Part shown: positions 42,618 through 51,267 of the stretch, in pieces | Layout: the number at the start of each line of letters is the position of its first letter | Numbering within the stretch: position 1 is the stretch's first letter | From: an uncultured Pseudomonadales bacterium | Lineage (GTDB): Bacteria; Pseudomonadota; Gammaproteobacteria; Pseudomonadales; Azotimanducaceae | Assembly: GCA_958296165.1 (NCBI GenBank) | Contig: OY282447.1 | Coordinates: 4,377,154-4,441,153, forward strand | Reading direction: 5' to 3' | DNA length: 64,000 nt | Notes under the pieces: generated by a model | Databases searched by the model: none | The model's input: only the letters and a program-made list of their open reading frames with translations | Told to the model about the DNA's origin: nothing | Made by a program: the position numbers and the translations under genes

Positions 42618-43651
42618 TGACCTGCTTCCCGCTGCAACCCGATGACGGCTTTGCCGAGCTCCTTGGCAAGGCGCACGGGAACTGCATTGCCGATTTGGCG
42701 GGATTTCTCCAAGAACGAGCTGCCGAAGAACTCGTAGCTGTCGTCAAAGGTCTGCAGTGCGGCTGCCTCGCGGAGGGAGATGCCACGGTGCTGTTCTGGA
42801 TGTATGAAGCGCCCGCAATAGACATCCGTGCAGCGGCAGGTCAAAGTAGGGCTCGGTGCGTCCCAGGCCATGCGGCCGAAGACGTCCTTATGGGCGTCTG
42901 GCCTCTCTTGGTGGCACTTGAGCAGGATGGACGTGTCTTCAACGTCTCGTCTGCTGCCGCCGTTGGGAGGCACGGCTTCGACGATGCGCCTGTGATGCAA
43001 CGGCAGCGCTCGGGCGGCATGGTTGGCGTATTCCGCCGAATCCTCGCCGTCCGCTAAGCGAGGATACTTGCCGATGTGTTCTCTAACCGTCCGTGGCCTC
43101 TCGGCAGTCGTTGGCGCGGGCAGCCGGGCAGGGCCGTGTGTGGAGGCGATGAGGATGAAGCGCCTGCGCGTCTGCGGCACGCCAAAGTGCTTTGCATCTA
43201 GCAGGGCCGCATCGGCTTTAAAGCCTTGGCCGACCAGCACGGCCTCGAACCGCTTGTAGATGTCGAGACCGATGGCGTTATTCAAGCCCGGTACGTTCTC
43301 CACGATCACGAAATCCGGTGGAGACTGCGCCACGATCTCGGCGAACACGAGCAGTAGGGCCTTTTGGTTGTCGTCAACCTTGGTTCTGTTGAGGGTCGAG
43401 AAAGGCTGGCAGGGCGTACACGCGGCATACAGCGTCGTATCCGTCGGCTGAACGCCGACCTTCTTCCGAAGCGCCTCGATGTCGATTTCGGCGACGTCCT
43501 TCTTGACGAAGAGGCTTGGCTTGTTGTTGCGCTCGTAGGTGTCGCGCAGGCGTTCGTCGTTGTCCACGCCGGCAACGACATTGATGCCCGCATCGAGAAG
43601 CCCTCGCGTTAGGCCGCCCGCGCCACAGAAGAAATCGATGGCCTTGATCAT
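42614..43651 (-). CDS. DNA (cytosine-5)-methyltransferase
   Basis: A 345-residue C5 methylase with its motifs in order: motif I DFFCGAGGLTRGL (AdoMet), motif IV CTPCQPFS with the nucleophile C81, motif VI VENVPG, motif VIII QTRRRFIL and motif X QIGNAVPVRLAKELG. The target-recognition region lies between about residues 180 and 300. The ATG at 43651 is placed by GGAGGG; the reported longer frame begins too early. It overlaps the start of the ATPase-nuclease gene by four bases, so methylase is made first, as expected for protecting host DNA. The recognition sequence cannot be deduced. Confidence 0.95.
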   Translation of the reverse strand: MIKAIDFFCGAGGLTRGLLDAGINVVAGVDNDERLRDTYERNNKPSLFVKKDVAEIDIEALRKKVGVQPTDTTLYAACTPCQPFSTLNRTKVDDNQKALLLVFAEIVAQSPPDFVIVENVPGLNNAIGLDIYKRFEAVLVGQGFKADAALLDAKHFGVPQTRRRFILIASTHGPARLPAPTTAERPRTVREHIGKYPRLADGEDSAEYANHAARALPLHHRRIVEAVPPNGGSRRDVEDTSILLKCHQERPDAHKDVFGRMAWDAPSPTLTCRCTDVYCGRFIHPEQHRGISLREAAALQTFDDSYEFFGSSFLEKSRQIGNAVPVRLAKELGKAVIGLQREAGQ

Positions 43652-43824
43652 AGTGCCCTCCGCGGCCTCAAGGACCTGCAAGCATTCTCCAAGGGCAGCG
43701 CGGCTGCCACGCTGCAAAACGATGGCTGCCCGTAGCGTGGATCAATCGCTTTCCTTCGACCATAAGACCTGCCCGTGTACGTGGCAAGTTGTTTCAGCGA
43801 GCCACACCGCGGCTTCAACCTTGA

Positions 43825-43844
43825 TACTGTATGTATAGTCAGTC
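43825..43844 (+). promoter_or_regulatory. Candidate LexA (SOS) box upstream of imuA
   Basis: TACTGTATGTATAGTCAGTC contains CTGT-N8-TCAG (43827-43842), one base away from the CTGT-N8-ACAG consensus. It stands 33 bases before the imuA GTG. The first ten bases are identical to the box before dinB. SOS control of imuA-imuB-dnaE2 is well known in other bacteria. Confidence 0.65.
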
Positions 43845-43877
43845 TAATCTTAGCTGTCCAGCACAAGAGAGCAAGCA

Positions 43878-44627
43878 GTGGCAGCAAGGGTCGAACAGCT
43901 TCTGGACGCGAATGCAGAGCCGGGCGCGGAGCTGTGGCGGGCGCGTGATTTCGCCCGCGTAGTCGCCGGGCAGCGCTCTTCCGGCATCGCGACCGGCTTT
44001 GCAGATCTGGATGCGGCGCTCTTTGAGCGTGGTTGGCCGCGGGCAGGATTGATGGAGCTGCTGAGCGACGCTGCGGGCCTTGGCGAACTGCGCCTGCTAA
44101 CGCCAGCGCTAGTGATGCTGTCGGCAACCGAGAATCGCTGGATCGCCTGGGTCGATCCGCCTTTCGTGCCTTATGCGCCAGCCTTGGAAGCCGCTGGCAT
44201 CGATCTCGGCAAGCTGCTGCTCATTCGTCCTGAAGGCGAACGCGAAGCCGTCTGGGCGCTGGAACAGGCACTCAAAACCGGCGCGTGCAGCGCAGCACTC
44301 GGCTGGCTGCCAGAGGCCGGTTTGGACTTCTCCACGCTGCGGCGGCTGGCGATTGCGGCACGCCAGGGTGGTGCCTGGGCCACCTTGTTCCGGCCAGCGC
44401 ATGCCGCCAGAAGGGCCTCCGGCGCCGAATTGCGGTTGCGCTTGTCGCCCTTGCCGCCCTTGCCGCCCTTACCTAGCGAACGTCTGCATGTGGAAATCGT
44501 CAAGCGGCCCGGCGGCTGGCCGCTGGCTGGCATCGAAGTGGGTTTCGCAGAGCCCTCCGATGCGGCAATGCTCGCAAGGGAAGAGCCCACGCCCGCCCAA
44601 GCCGCCTGCGGTGGAGCGTCCGAGTGA
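43878..44627 (+). CDS. imuA: ImuA (RecA-like mutasome protein)
   Basis: A 249-residue RecA/SulA-related protein, first of the imuA-imuB-dnaE2 operon. A RecA-fold core is visible (GFADLDAALFERGWPRAGLMELL, then LLTPALVMLSATENRWIAWVDPP, IRPEGEREAVWALEQALKTGACSAALGW). A Walker A lysine is not evident, as in other ImuA proteins. A Pro/Leu-rich triplet repeat (LPPLPPLP) lies near residue 195. It supports lesion bypass with ImuB and DnaE2. The start is GTG at 43878, with a LexA-like box upstream. The stop overlaps the imuB GTG. Confidence 0.88.
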   Translation: MAARVEQLLDANAEPGAELWRARDFARVVAGQRSSGIATGFADLDAALFERGWPRAGLMELLSDAAGLGELRLLTPALVMLSATENRWIAWVDPPFVPYAPALEAAGIDLGKLLLIRPEGEREAVWALEQALKTGACSAALGWLPEAGLDFSTLRRLAIAARQGGAWATLFRPAHAARRASGAELRLRLSPLPPLPPLPSERLHVEIVKRPGGWPLAGIEVGFAEPSDAAMLAREEPTPAQAACGGASE

Positions 44628-46051
44628 AAACGCTTTGGCTGGCAGCGCACTTTCCCATGCTCGGCTTTGAAGTACACAGATGCGCGGCGGCGCCGGACGA
44701 TGCCCGCAAGGCAGCCGTGCTGATCGAGGCCAACCGGGTCGTACAAGCCAACCTGCTGGCACAAGAGGTGGGTATCGAAGTGGGCATGACGCTCGCCACG
44801 GCGCAAAGCATCGCCACCGGGATCGATCACTTCGTGCGCGACGAAGCCGCTGAGCACAAGCGTCTGGCGCTGCTTGGCTTAGTCGGCTATCGCTTCTCGT
44901 CCCAGGTGAGCATCGCGCCGCCGGCCGGCTTGTTGATCGAAGCGAGCGGCAGTTTGCGGCTGTTTAACAACCTGCCGGCTTTCGCGGAACAACTCGCCGT
45001 TCGCTTGCGCCAGCAGGGGCACGAAACGCGCATCGCCGCTGCCGATACGCCGCTGGCGGCGCTGCTGCTGGCGCGCAGCGGATTGGATGGTCTGCCCGGC
45101 GATGTCCAGACGGCACTGCGCCGCGTGCCGCTTGCCAACGCGGATTTCTCGCCCCGCACGCTCGAACGATTGGAGAACATGGGCTTCCGTAGCTTCGAGG
45201 CGCTGTTGCGGCTGCCGGCGGCGGAGCTTGCTCAGCGCTTCGAACCTGCAGTAGTGGAGTGTCTGGCGCGTCTGACGGGCCGCAAGCCCGATCCCCGAGC
45301 GTTCATCAAGCCGCCGGAGAAGTTTCGCTCTGCCGTGCATCTATTGGAGTCCGTGAGCGAAAAGGACGCCCTGCTCTTTCCGATGCGCCGACTGGCCACG
45401 GAACTGGCGCGTTGGCTCGCCGCTCGGAGCTTCGGCACGGAGCTTCTGATCTGGGAGTTCCAAACGCTGCGTGGCGCATCGGCACGCCAAGTGGTGCGAT
45501 TTGCGGATCCGACGCGGAACAGCGCCGCATTTCTCGCTCTCAGCAAGCTGCGTTTGGAGCGTGCCGAACTGCCGCAGGAGGTGATGAGCATTGTTCTGCG
45601 GGCTGATCTGACAACGCCCTTCACGCCGCCCGACACGGATTTGTTCGCTCGGCGAAACGGCTCATCCGCATCTTGTGCCGAACTGGTGGATCAGCTCATC
45701 GCCCGGCTGGGCACTGAGGCGGTCCGCGTTTTGGCGATCTGCGACGATCATCGTCCTGAACGCGCTTGGACCTCGATGCCGCCGGGCGGCAATGCCCGCC
45801 GCAGCGAGAGGGTCAGCAGCGCTGTGGCCAACCGACGGCCGCTTTGGCTGCTCGATGCGCCCAAGCCCGTCGCCGTGGCGCAATTCGAGTTGCTCGCCGG
45901 GCCGGAACGCATCGAAACCGGCTGGTGGGACGGCGGCAAGTGCCGCGACTATTTCGTGGCCGTCTCCGCAGCTGGGGCGCAGTGCTGGCTGTTTTGCAGC
46001 CGACAAGGCGCGGGCGACGAACGGTGGTTCCTGCACGGCTACTTCGGCTGA
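44624..46051 (+). CDS. imuB: ImuB (Y-family polymerase-like, catalytically inactive)
   Basis: A 475-residue Y-family polymerase homologue. The palm residues that bind metal in active enzymes are replaced: the N-terminal strand reads LWLAAHFPMLGFEV and the DE motif position reads LLIEASGSLRLF. The helix-hairpin-helix (LERLENMGFRSFEALLRLPAAEL) and little-finger regions remain. ImuB acts as a scaffold linking the beta clamp and DnaE2. The start is GTG at 44624 overlapping imuA by four bases; the stop TGA shares a base with the dnaE2 ATG. Confidence 0.9.
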   Translation: MKTLWLAAHFPMLGFEVHRCAAAPDDARKAAVLIEANRVVQANLLAQEVGIEVGMTLATAQSIATGIDHFVRDEAAEHKRLALLGLVGYRFSSQVSIAPPAGLLIEASGSLRLFNNLPAFAEQLAVRLRQQGHETRIAAADTPLAALLLARSGLDGLPGDVQTALRRVPLANADFSPRTLERLENMGFRSFEALLRLPAAELAQRFEPAVVECLARLTGRKPDPRAFIKPPEKFRSAVHLLESVSEKDALLFPMRRLATELARWLAARSFGTELLIWEFQTLRGASARQVVRFADPTRNSAAFLALSKLRLERAELPQEVMSIVLRADLTTPFTPPDTDLFARRNGSSASCAELVDQLIARLGTEAVRVLAICDDHRPERAWTSMPPGGNARRSERVSSAVANRRPLWLLDAPKPVAVAQFELLAGPERIETGWWDGGKCRDYFVAVSAAGAQCWLFCSRQGAGDERWFLHGYFG

Positions 46052-49000
46052 TGACCGGCACCGCCAACCAGTACGCATTCGCGGAGCTGCACGCCATCTC
46101 CAACTACAGCTTCCTGCGCGGCGCTTCCCACCCCGAGGAGCTGGTGCGCACCGCTTGCGAACTCGGTTACGAGGCCATTGCCATCACCGACGAATGTTCC
46201 CTAGCCGGCGCGGTGAAAGCCTATCTGGCCGCTCGGGATTCCAGCATCAAACTGATTGTCGGCGCCGAGTTTCACGTTGCGGATGCCCATTCGGATGCCC
46301 ACCCCGATGTCCACTTGGTCTTGCTCGCCCCCACGCGCACCGCCTACGGACAGCTTTCCGAACTCATCACTTTGGGCCGTCGCCGCTCGCCGAAGGGCGA
46401 GTACGCGCTGGCCTTGGAGGACTTTCGCGATCGCGTGCCAGACTGCCTGGGGCTTTGGATTCCGAGCCGCGCCCCTTTTGCGACCAAGATGGCCATCGGC
46501 AGAAAGATCAAGCAGTTGCTGCCGAATCTATGGATTGCGCTGGAGCTTTTCCTCGAACACGACGACCTCGACAAAACCGCCCACGCGCTCACCCTCTCCG
46601 CTCGCTTGAATCTGCCCGTGGTGGCCAGCAACGGCGCCTATATGCACATTCAAGAACGCCAGCCGCTGCGCGACGTGCTCACTGCGACCCGGCTGAAAAC
46701 GCCGATCCACGGCCTAGGCACCCGGCTGGATCAGAACCGCGAACGCCACTTGAAGCCGCTCGACAAGCTCACCACGATCTACTCGCGGGAGATGCTGGCG
46801 GAAACCATGAATCTCGCCGACCGCTGCACTTTCCAGATGGACGAACTGCGCTACGACTATCCCCGCGAACTGGTGCCAAACGGCCTGACGCCAGCCGGGC
46901 ATCTGCGCCAGCTGACCTTGGCCGGGGCCAAACGGCGCTGGCCGGACGGCATGCCCGGCTCGGTCGCCGAGATCATCGAGAAGGAGCTCAAGCTCATCGC
47001 CGAGCTTGGCTACGAATACTTCTTCCTCACTGTGGAAGACATCGTGCGCTTCGCCAAGAGCCGCGACATCCTCTGCCAAGGGCGCGGCTCCTCCGCCAAT
47101 TCGGCGGTGTGCTTCTGTCTTGGCATCACCGAGCTAGACCCGGCCAAGATGCATTTGCTGTTCGAGCGCTTCGTTTCCAAGGAACGCGACGAGCCGCCGG
47201 ACATCGACGTGGATTTCGAGCACGAGCGGCGCGAGGAGGTGATCCAGTACATCTATCAGCGCTACGGTCGAGACCGCGCCGCGTTGACCGCCACGCTCAT
47301 CACCTATCGCCCGCGCAGCGCCATCCGCGACGTCGGCAAAGCGCTGGGCTTAAGCCACGACTTCGTGGACGTGCTTGCCAAGACCATGGCTTGGTGGGAC
47401 AACAGCAAGGAGTTGATGGATCGCTTCGAGGAAGCCGGCGTTGCCCGCAACAGCCGCATCGCAGCGCAGTTCGCCACGCTGGTACAAGAAATCCTCGGCT
47501 TTCCGCGCCATCTTTCCCAGCATGTCGGCGGCTTCGTGATCTCTGCAAGGCCGCTCGCGCAGCTAGTGCCGGTGGAGAACGCCGCCATGCCGGAACGCAC
47601 CGTGATTCAGTGGGACAAGTACGACATCGAAGCCTTGGGGCTCTTGAAGGTAGACGTGCTCGGCCTCGGCATGCTCACAGCCATCCGCAAGACGCTCGCA
47701 CTGATCGGCGCCTCAAAGCACATGGCCGACCTGCCGCAGGAGGACCCGGAGACCTACGCCATGCTGCAGAAGGCCGACAGCGTGGGCGTCTTTCAAGTGG
47801 AATCGCGCGCCCAGATGACCATGCTGCCGCGCTTGAAGCCAGCGCACTTCTACGACTTGGTGATCGAAGTCGCCATCGTGCGCCCAGGGCCGATTCAAGG
47901 CGACATGGTGCATCCGTATCTGCGCCGTCGAGCCGGCGAGATCCCCGTCACCTACCCAAACGACGCAGTGCGGCGCGTACTCGAACGCACGCTCGGCATT
48001 CCCATCTTCCAAGAGCAGGTGATCGAGCTGGCGATGGTGGCAGCGGGATTCACGGCCGGAGAAGCAGACCATCTGCGCCGCGCCATGGCCGCGTGGAAGC
48101 GTCAGGGCGGCTTGGAACCCTTCGAGGACAAGCTCATCAACGGCATGCTCGAACGCGGCCACGACCGCGAGTTCGCGGAACGCATCTTCAAGCAGATCAA
48201 GGGGTTCGGCGAATACGGCTTCCCGGAATCCCACGCCGCCAGCTTCGCCCTCCTGGTGTACGTCTCCGCGTGGCTGAAACGCCACCACCCCGCCGCTTTC
48301 TACTGCGGCATCCTGAACAGCCTGCCGATGGGGTTCTACAGCCCATCGCAACTCATTCAGGACGCCGCTGCCCACGGCGTGCGCTGTTTGCCGCCGGACG
48401 TGCAGAAAAGCGCTTGGGACTACCGCTTGGAAGCGCCGTTCGAGCCGATCGACGGCTATCGCGAGCCGCAGCCGGCGCTGCGCGTGGGTTTGCGCCAGAT
48501 CAAGGGGCTGCGGGAGGAAAGCGCGTTGCGCGTGGCGGCTGGCCAGCCCTACTCCGACATCGACGACCTAAGCGTTCGCGCCGCGCTCGAAGACCGCGAG
48601 CACACCTTCCTTGCCCGCGCCGGCGCCTTGAAGAGCCTTTCCGGGCATCGTTATCAAGCCCATTGGGACGCCGCTGGCGTGAACCGCCCTGCGGCCATCG
48701 AGACGGTCGCCGATGTACGAACGCCGTACCACACGACAGTCGCCCTGCCCGGCCCCGACCAAGGCGAAAACATGCTGGCCGACTATCGCTACCTCGGTCT
48801 CACCCTGGGGCCGCATCCCATGGCGCTCTTGCGCGACGAGCCGGAGTTCGAGCACTGCCGCCGCGCCAAGGAATTGCAAGACTATCGCCACCAACAGCCC
48901 GTGCAGGTGGCCGGCGTGGTCACTTGTCGCCAGCGCCCCGGCACCGCCACAGGCGTGGTGTTCATGACTTTGGAGGACGAGACCGGCAACAGCAACATCG

Positions 49001-49239
49001 TGGTGTGGAACACGGTGCTGACGCGCTTTCGCAACGCACTGCTGCACAGCCGCCTGATCGCCGTGAAAGGCATCGTCGAGCGCAAGGACGCAGTGATCCA
49101 CGTGGTGGCCCGGGATGTGCGCAACTTGACTCACAAGCTCGATGAACTCTCGTTGCGCGGCGAACCATTCCGCGGTGGCGGCAAAATCGTCTCCGGAGAC
49201 GCGGCTGATTCGCTATTCAAGTCGCGGAACTTTCATTGA
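46051..49239 (+). CDS. dnaE2: Error-prone DNA polymerase DnaE2 (ImuC)
   Basis: A 1062-residue C-family polymerase. The N-terminal PHP domain starts at FAELHAISNYSFLRGASHPEE; the palm acids are in PPDIDVDFEHERREEV (D384, D386). SSANSAVCFCLGITELDP is the conserved polymerase block, and QHVGGFVI, VGVFQVESRAQMTMLPRL and IPIFQEQVIELAMVAAGF are further core motifs. The C-terminal OB fold is QVAGVVTCRQRPGTATGVVFMTLEDETG. It extends across lesions in complex with ImuA/ImuB. Its ATG at 46051 overlaps the imuB stop. A second frame is also open along most of the gene, which is a high-GC artefact. Confidence 0.96.
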   Translation: MTGTANQYAFAELHAISNYSFLRGASHPEELVRTACELGYEAIAITDECSLAGAVKAYLAARDSSIKLIVGAEFHVADAHSDAHPDVHLVLLAPTRTAYGQLSELITLGRRRSPKGEYALALEDFRDRVPDCLGLWIPSRAPFATKMAIGRKIKQLLPNLWIALELFLEHDDLDKTAHALTLSARLNLPVVASNGAYMHIQERQPLRDVLTATRLKTPIHGLGTRLDQNRERHLKPLDKLTTIYSREMLAETMNLADRCTFQMDELRYDYPRELVPNGLTPAGHLRQLTLAGAKRRWPDGMPGSVAEIIEKELKLIAELGYEYFFLTVEDIVRFAKSRDILCQGRGSSANSAVCFCLGITELDPAKMHLLFERFVSKERDEPPDIDVDFEHERREEVIQYIYQRYGRDRAALTATLITYRPRSAIRDVGKALGLSHDFVDVLAKTMAWWDNSKELMDRFEEAGVARNSRIAAQFATLVQEILGFPRHLSQHVGGFVISARPLAQLVPVENAAMPERTVIQWDKYDIEALGLLKVDVLGLGMLTAIRKTLALIGASKHMADLPQEDPETYAMLQKADSVGVFQVESRAQMTMLPRLKPAHFYDLVIEVAIVRPGPIQGDMVHPYLRRRAGEIPVTYPNDAVRRVLERTLGIPIFQEQVIELAMVAAGFTAGEADHLRRAMAAWKRQGGLEPFEDKLINGMLERGHDREFAERIFKQIKGFGEYGFPESHAASFALLVYVSAWLKRHHPAAFYCGILNSLPMGFYSPSQLIQDAAAHGVRCLPPDVQKSAWDYRLEAPFEPIDGYREPQPALRVGLRQIKGLREESALRVAAGQPYSDIDDLSVRAALEDREHTFLARAGALKSLSGHRYQAHWDAAGVNRPAAIETVADVRTPYHTTVALPGPDQGENMLADYRYLGLTLGPHPMALLRDEPEFEHCRRAKELQDYRHQQPVQVAGVVTCRQRPGTATGVVFMTLEDETGNSNIVVWNTVLTRFRNALLHSRLIAVKGIVERKDAVIHVVARDVRNLTHKLDELSLRGEPFRGGGKIVSGDAADSLFKSRNFH

Positions 49240-49318
49240 GCGTTGTGGGAAGAGCACGGTCGATCGCCTATCTCACCATCGCCAGACGAGCGCTCCGCGC
49301 CATCAGCCGCGGGCTAGC

Positions 49319-49783
49319 TCATGGCGTAGGTGCGTAGTAGCCGTCTTCGGTCAACGCCATGCCTTCTATCGCCCACGCTGGCGGCTCGCATTGTTTGTCC
49401 GTCTCACAAAGCGCGGCGTCTGCGAACTGGTTGAGCCACTCGACGAATGGCTTGTGACGGCAGCCAGCCTCCATGCACACCTTCGCCAAGTCGTAGATCG
49501 ACAACGCCTCCTCTCTGATGAGCGACCGCAGGCCGAACCACGGGTCCGCGGATGCGGACACCAGCACGTTGACGCACCATGCGAGTTCTTGCTCGGATCG
49601 CTCGCGGGCGCAGAACCATGCGTAGAGTTCGCTGGCCGAAGGGCGGGCGTCCGCGCCGGCGAACCACCGACCCAGCACAAGCCGCAGCGCGATGTGGTCG
49701 GGGTCCGCGCATCCGCGCCGATGGCACCGCTCGTTGTCGAACGCCGCCAACGGGTGCATGTCCAGCTTCGGGAAGTAGTTCAT
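49319..49783 (-). CDS. Unrecognised 154-residue protein coupled to an AbiEii-like toxin
   Basis: The family is not recognised. The sequence is helical and rich in Trp and Cys: HIALRLVLGRWFAGADARPS, YAWFCARERSEQELAWCVNVL, DPWFGLRSLIREEALSIYDLA, and HKPFVEWLNQFADAALCE. There is no signal peptide, membrane segment or DNA-binding motif. Its ATG at 49783 overlaps the stop of the AbiEii-like nucleotidyltransferase by four bases, so the two are cotranslated. By position it could be an antitoxin or accessory subunit, but it does not look like the usual winged-helix AbiEi antitoxin. Confidence 0.7.
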   Translation of the reverse strand: MNYFPKLDMHPLAAFDNERCHRRGCADPDHIALRLVLGRWFAGADARPSASELYAWFCARERSEQELAWCVNVLVSASADPWFGLRSLIREEALSIYDLAKVCMEAGCRHKPFVEWLNQFADAALCETDKQCEPPAWAIEGMALTEDGYYAPTP

Positions 49784-50505
49784 CGGCTCAAGTGCGTCGT
49801 TCGGTGCTGCTGCTTCGAGCGCAGCGATTCGACATGTTGCGCCATGCCAAGCATCACGTCACGGCCGCAACGCGCTAGATTCGACGCAATTTCGGGGTGC
49901 CTTGGTTGAATCAAGGGCTTGCCGCCTACGAGCCCGACCTCGTGGAATGTCAACTCGTCTGCCACCTGCCGCAGCAAGCCGGCTGGAACGCTGCGCGTCG
50001 CCGCAAGCAGGGCTGCGCGATCTTCTCGTTCCGAGACGCACAAGTCGTAGATGTCTCTCGCTGTGATTTCGTGGCGACCCATCAAGCGTCCGATCATCTT
50101 GCGTCTCAGTATGGTCGTCGTGGTCTGCGTCCCGACGACGCGAGCGCCCACCACATCGTCCGATCGTTCGTCGTCAATCGTCGCTCCGTACCTCGCGTCA
50201 TGGATGCCGACTTCCACATCGCCTTTTCGCATGACGCATTGAACGTGGTGGATTCCGACGACTACGCCGAACGCCACATGGCGCAAGGCGGCCCGTAATT
50301 CGTCCTCATGTTCGACGACTGCGTCGTAGAACCCTTCATGGGGCGCGAAGAAGTCGAGATCGGTGCTGACGCGGTGCTGCCAGCGCGCGGCCAGTATGGT
50401 TCCGCCGCCTAGCAGGGCGTCGTCGAGCAGGCCGAATGGCGAAACCGCTTCCGCGAATGCGTCGAGCGCATCGCCTAGAGGCGTTGGCAGATGGAGTTCA
50501 TTCAT
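49780..50505 (-). CDS. AbiEii/AbiGii-type nucleotidyltransferase toxin-like protein
   Basis: A 241-residue protein with the minimal nucleotidyltransferase signature: LLGGGTILAARWQHRVSTDLDFF, where GGG precedes the metal-binding DxD. Later come EVGIHDARYG with a third-acid candidate and the family's C-terminal RDIYDLCVSEREDRAAL. AbiEii-type enzymes pyrimidylate tRNA ends and block growth during phage infection. The ATG at 50505 follows the GST gene by 22 bases. The normal AbiEi antitoxin gene upstream is absent; instead an unknown protein overlaps the 3' end. Confidence 0.75.
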   Translation of the reverse strand: MNELHLPTPLGDALDAFAEAVSPFGLLDDALLGGGTILAARWQHRVSTDLDFFAPHEGFYDAVVEHEDELRAALRHVAFGVVVGIHHVQCVMRKGDVEVGIHDARYGATIDDERSDDVVGARVVGTQTTTTILRRKMIGRLMGRHEITARDIYDLCVSEREDRAALLAATRSVPAGLLRQVADELTFHEVGLVGGKPLIQPRHPEIASNLARCGRDVMLGMAQHVESLRSKQQHRTTHLSR

Positions 50506-50527
50506 GCTCGACGATTGGGCGCCGCCG

Positions 50528-51214
50528 TCAATCGCTGGGCGGGTCCGCATATGGCTCATCCATCGGCACGAACTCCCTCTCGCGCAGCGCTGCCTCGGCC
50601 CAGGCTCGCATGCCCGGCGTGCCGAGCACGGCCTGCTGGTAGGCGCGGATGTCTGCATCCAACTCCACTGCGTAGGTAACAAACCGCGACACCACAGGTG
50701 CGAAATACGCATCTGCGGCGCAGAACGTACCGAACAGAAACGCACCATCCGCGCCAAACTGCGCGTGCGTTCTACGCCAAGAGGCCGTTAGCCGGTTGAT
50801 GTCGTCGCGCACTTCCGGCGTTGAGCCCTTGCCTGGGTGGCGGCTGCGGATATTCATCGGCATGGCGCTGCGCAGCGCCTGATAGCCGGCGTGGAAGTCC
50901 GCCACCAAGGAACGAGCCCGTGTGCGGGCGGCGGCATCCGACGGCCAGATGGCAGCCTCGGGGTGCAGTTCGTGCAGTCGCTCCAGAATGGCGACGGTAT
51001 CGAAGGTGGCCAAGCCGTCGCTGGGTTCGCCTTCCCAGAGCACCGGCACCAGCCGAGTAGGCGATAGCGTGGCGATATTGGTCGCCCAGTCGGCGGAATC
51101 GAACTTCACCATGCGTTCGGCGAACGGAATGCCCGCCTCGGTCATCGCGAGCCACGCCCGCAAGGACCAAGACGAGTAGTTCTTGTTGGCGATTACGAGG
51201 GTTAGCGGGAGCAT
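50528..51214 (-). CDS. Glutathione S-transferase family protein
   Basis: A 228-residue protein with the N-terminal thioredoxin fold (LVIANKNYSSWSLRAWLAM, with Ser/Tyr candidates for thiol activation, and the cis-Pro region RLVPVLWEGE). A C-terminal all-helical domain contains FLFGTFCAADAYFAPVVSRF with the conserved N-capping Asp. FDTVAILERLHEL is the glutathione gamma-glutamyl loop. It conjugates or reduces electrophiles with glutathione; the substrate is unknown. The ATG at 51214 has no strong ribosome site. Confidence 0.9.
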   Translation of the reverse strand: MLPLTLVIANKNYSSWSLRAWLAMTEAGIPFAERMVKFDSADWATNIATLSPTRLVPVLWEGEPSDGLATFDTVAILERLHELHPEAAIWPSDAAARTRARSLVADFHAGYQALRSAMPMNIRSRHPGKGSTPEVRDDINRLTASWRRTHAQFGADGAFLFGTFCAADAYFAPVVSRFVTYAVELDADIRAYQQAVLGTPGMRAWAEAALREREFVPMDEPYADPPSD

Positions 51215-51267
51215 GGCGGCTAGCGTGCTACTCCATTCATGCCCTTCTCATACCCTTCAGGCCGCCT

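Noticed and set aside
44624-46051. ImuB as a broken polymerase gene
   Set aside because: Loss of the catalytic acids is normal for ImuB; the operon is intact and tightly coupled.
45675-49145. A second plus-strand frame of over 1100 codons overlapping imuB and dnaE2
   Set aside because: Its product is an Arg/Ala/Pro-rich string without motifs, running in another frame of a clear DnaE2 gene; typical of high-GC coding DNA.
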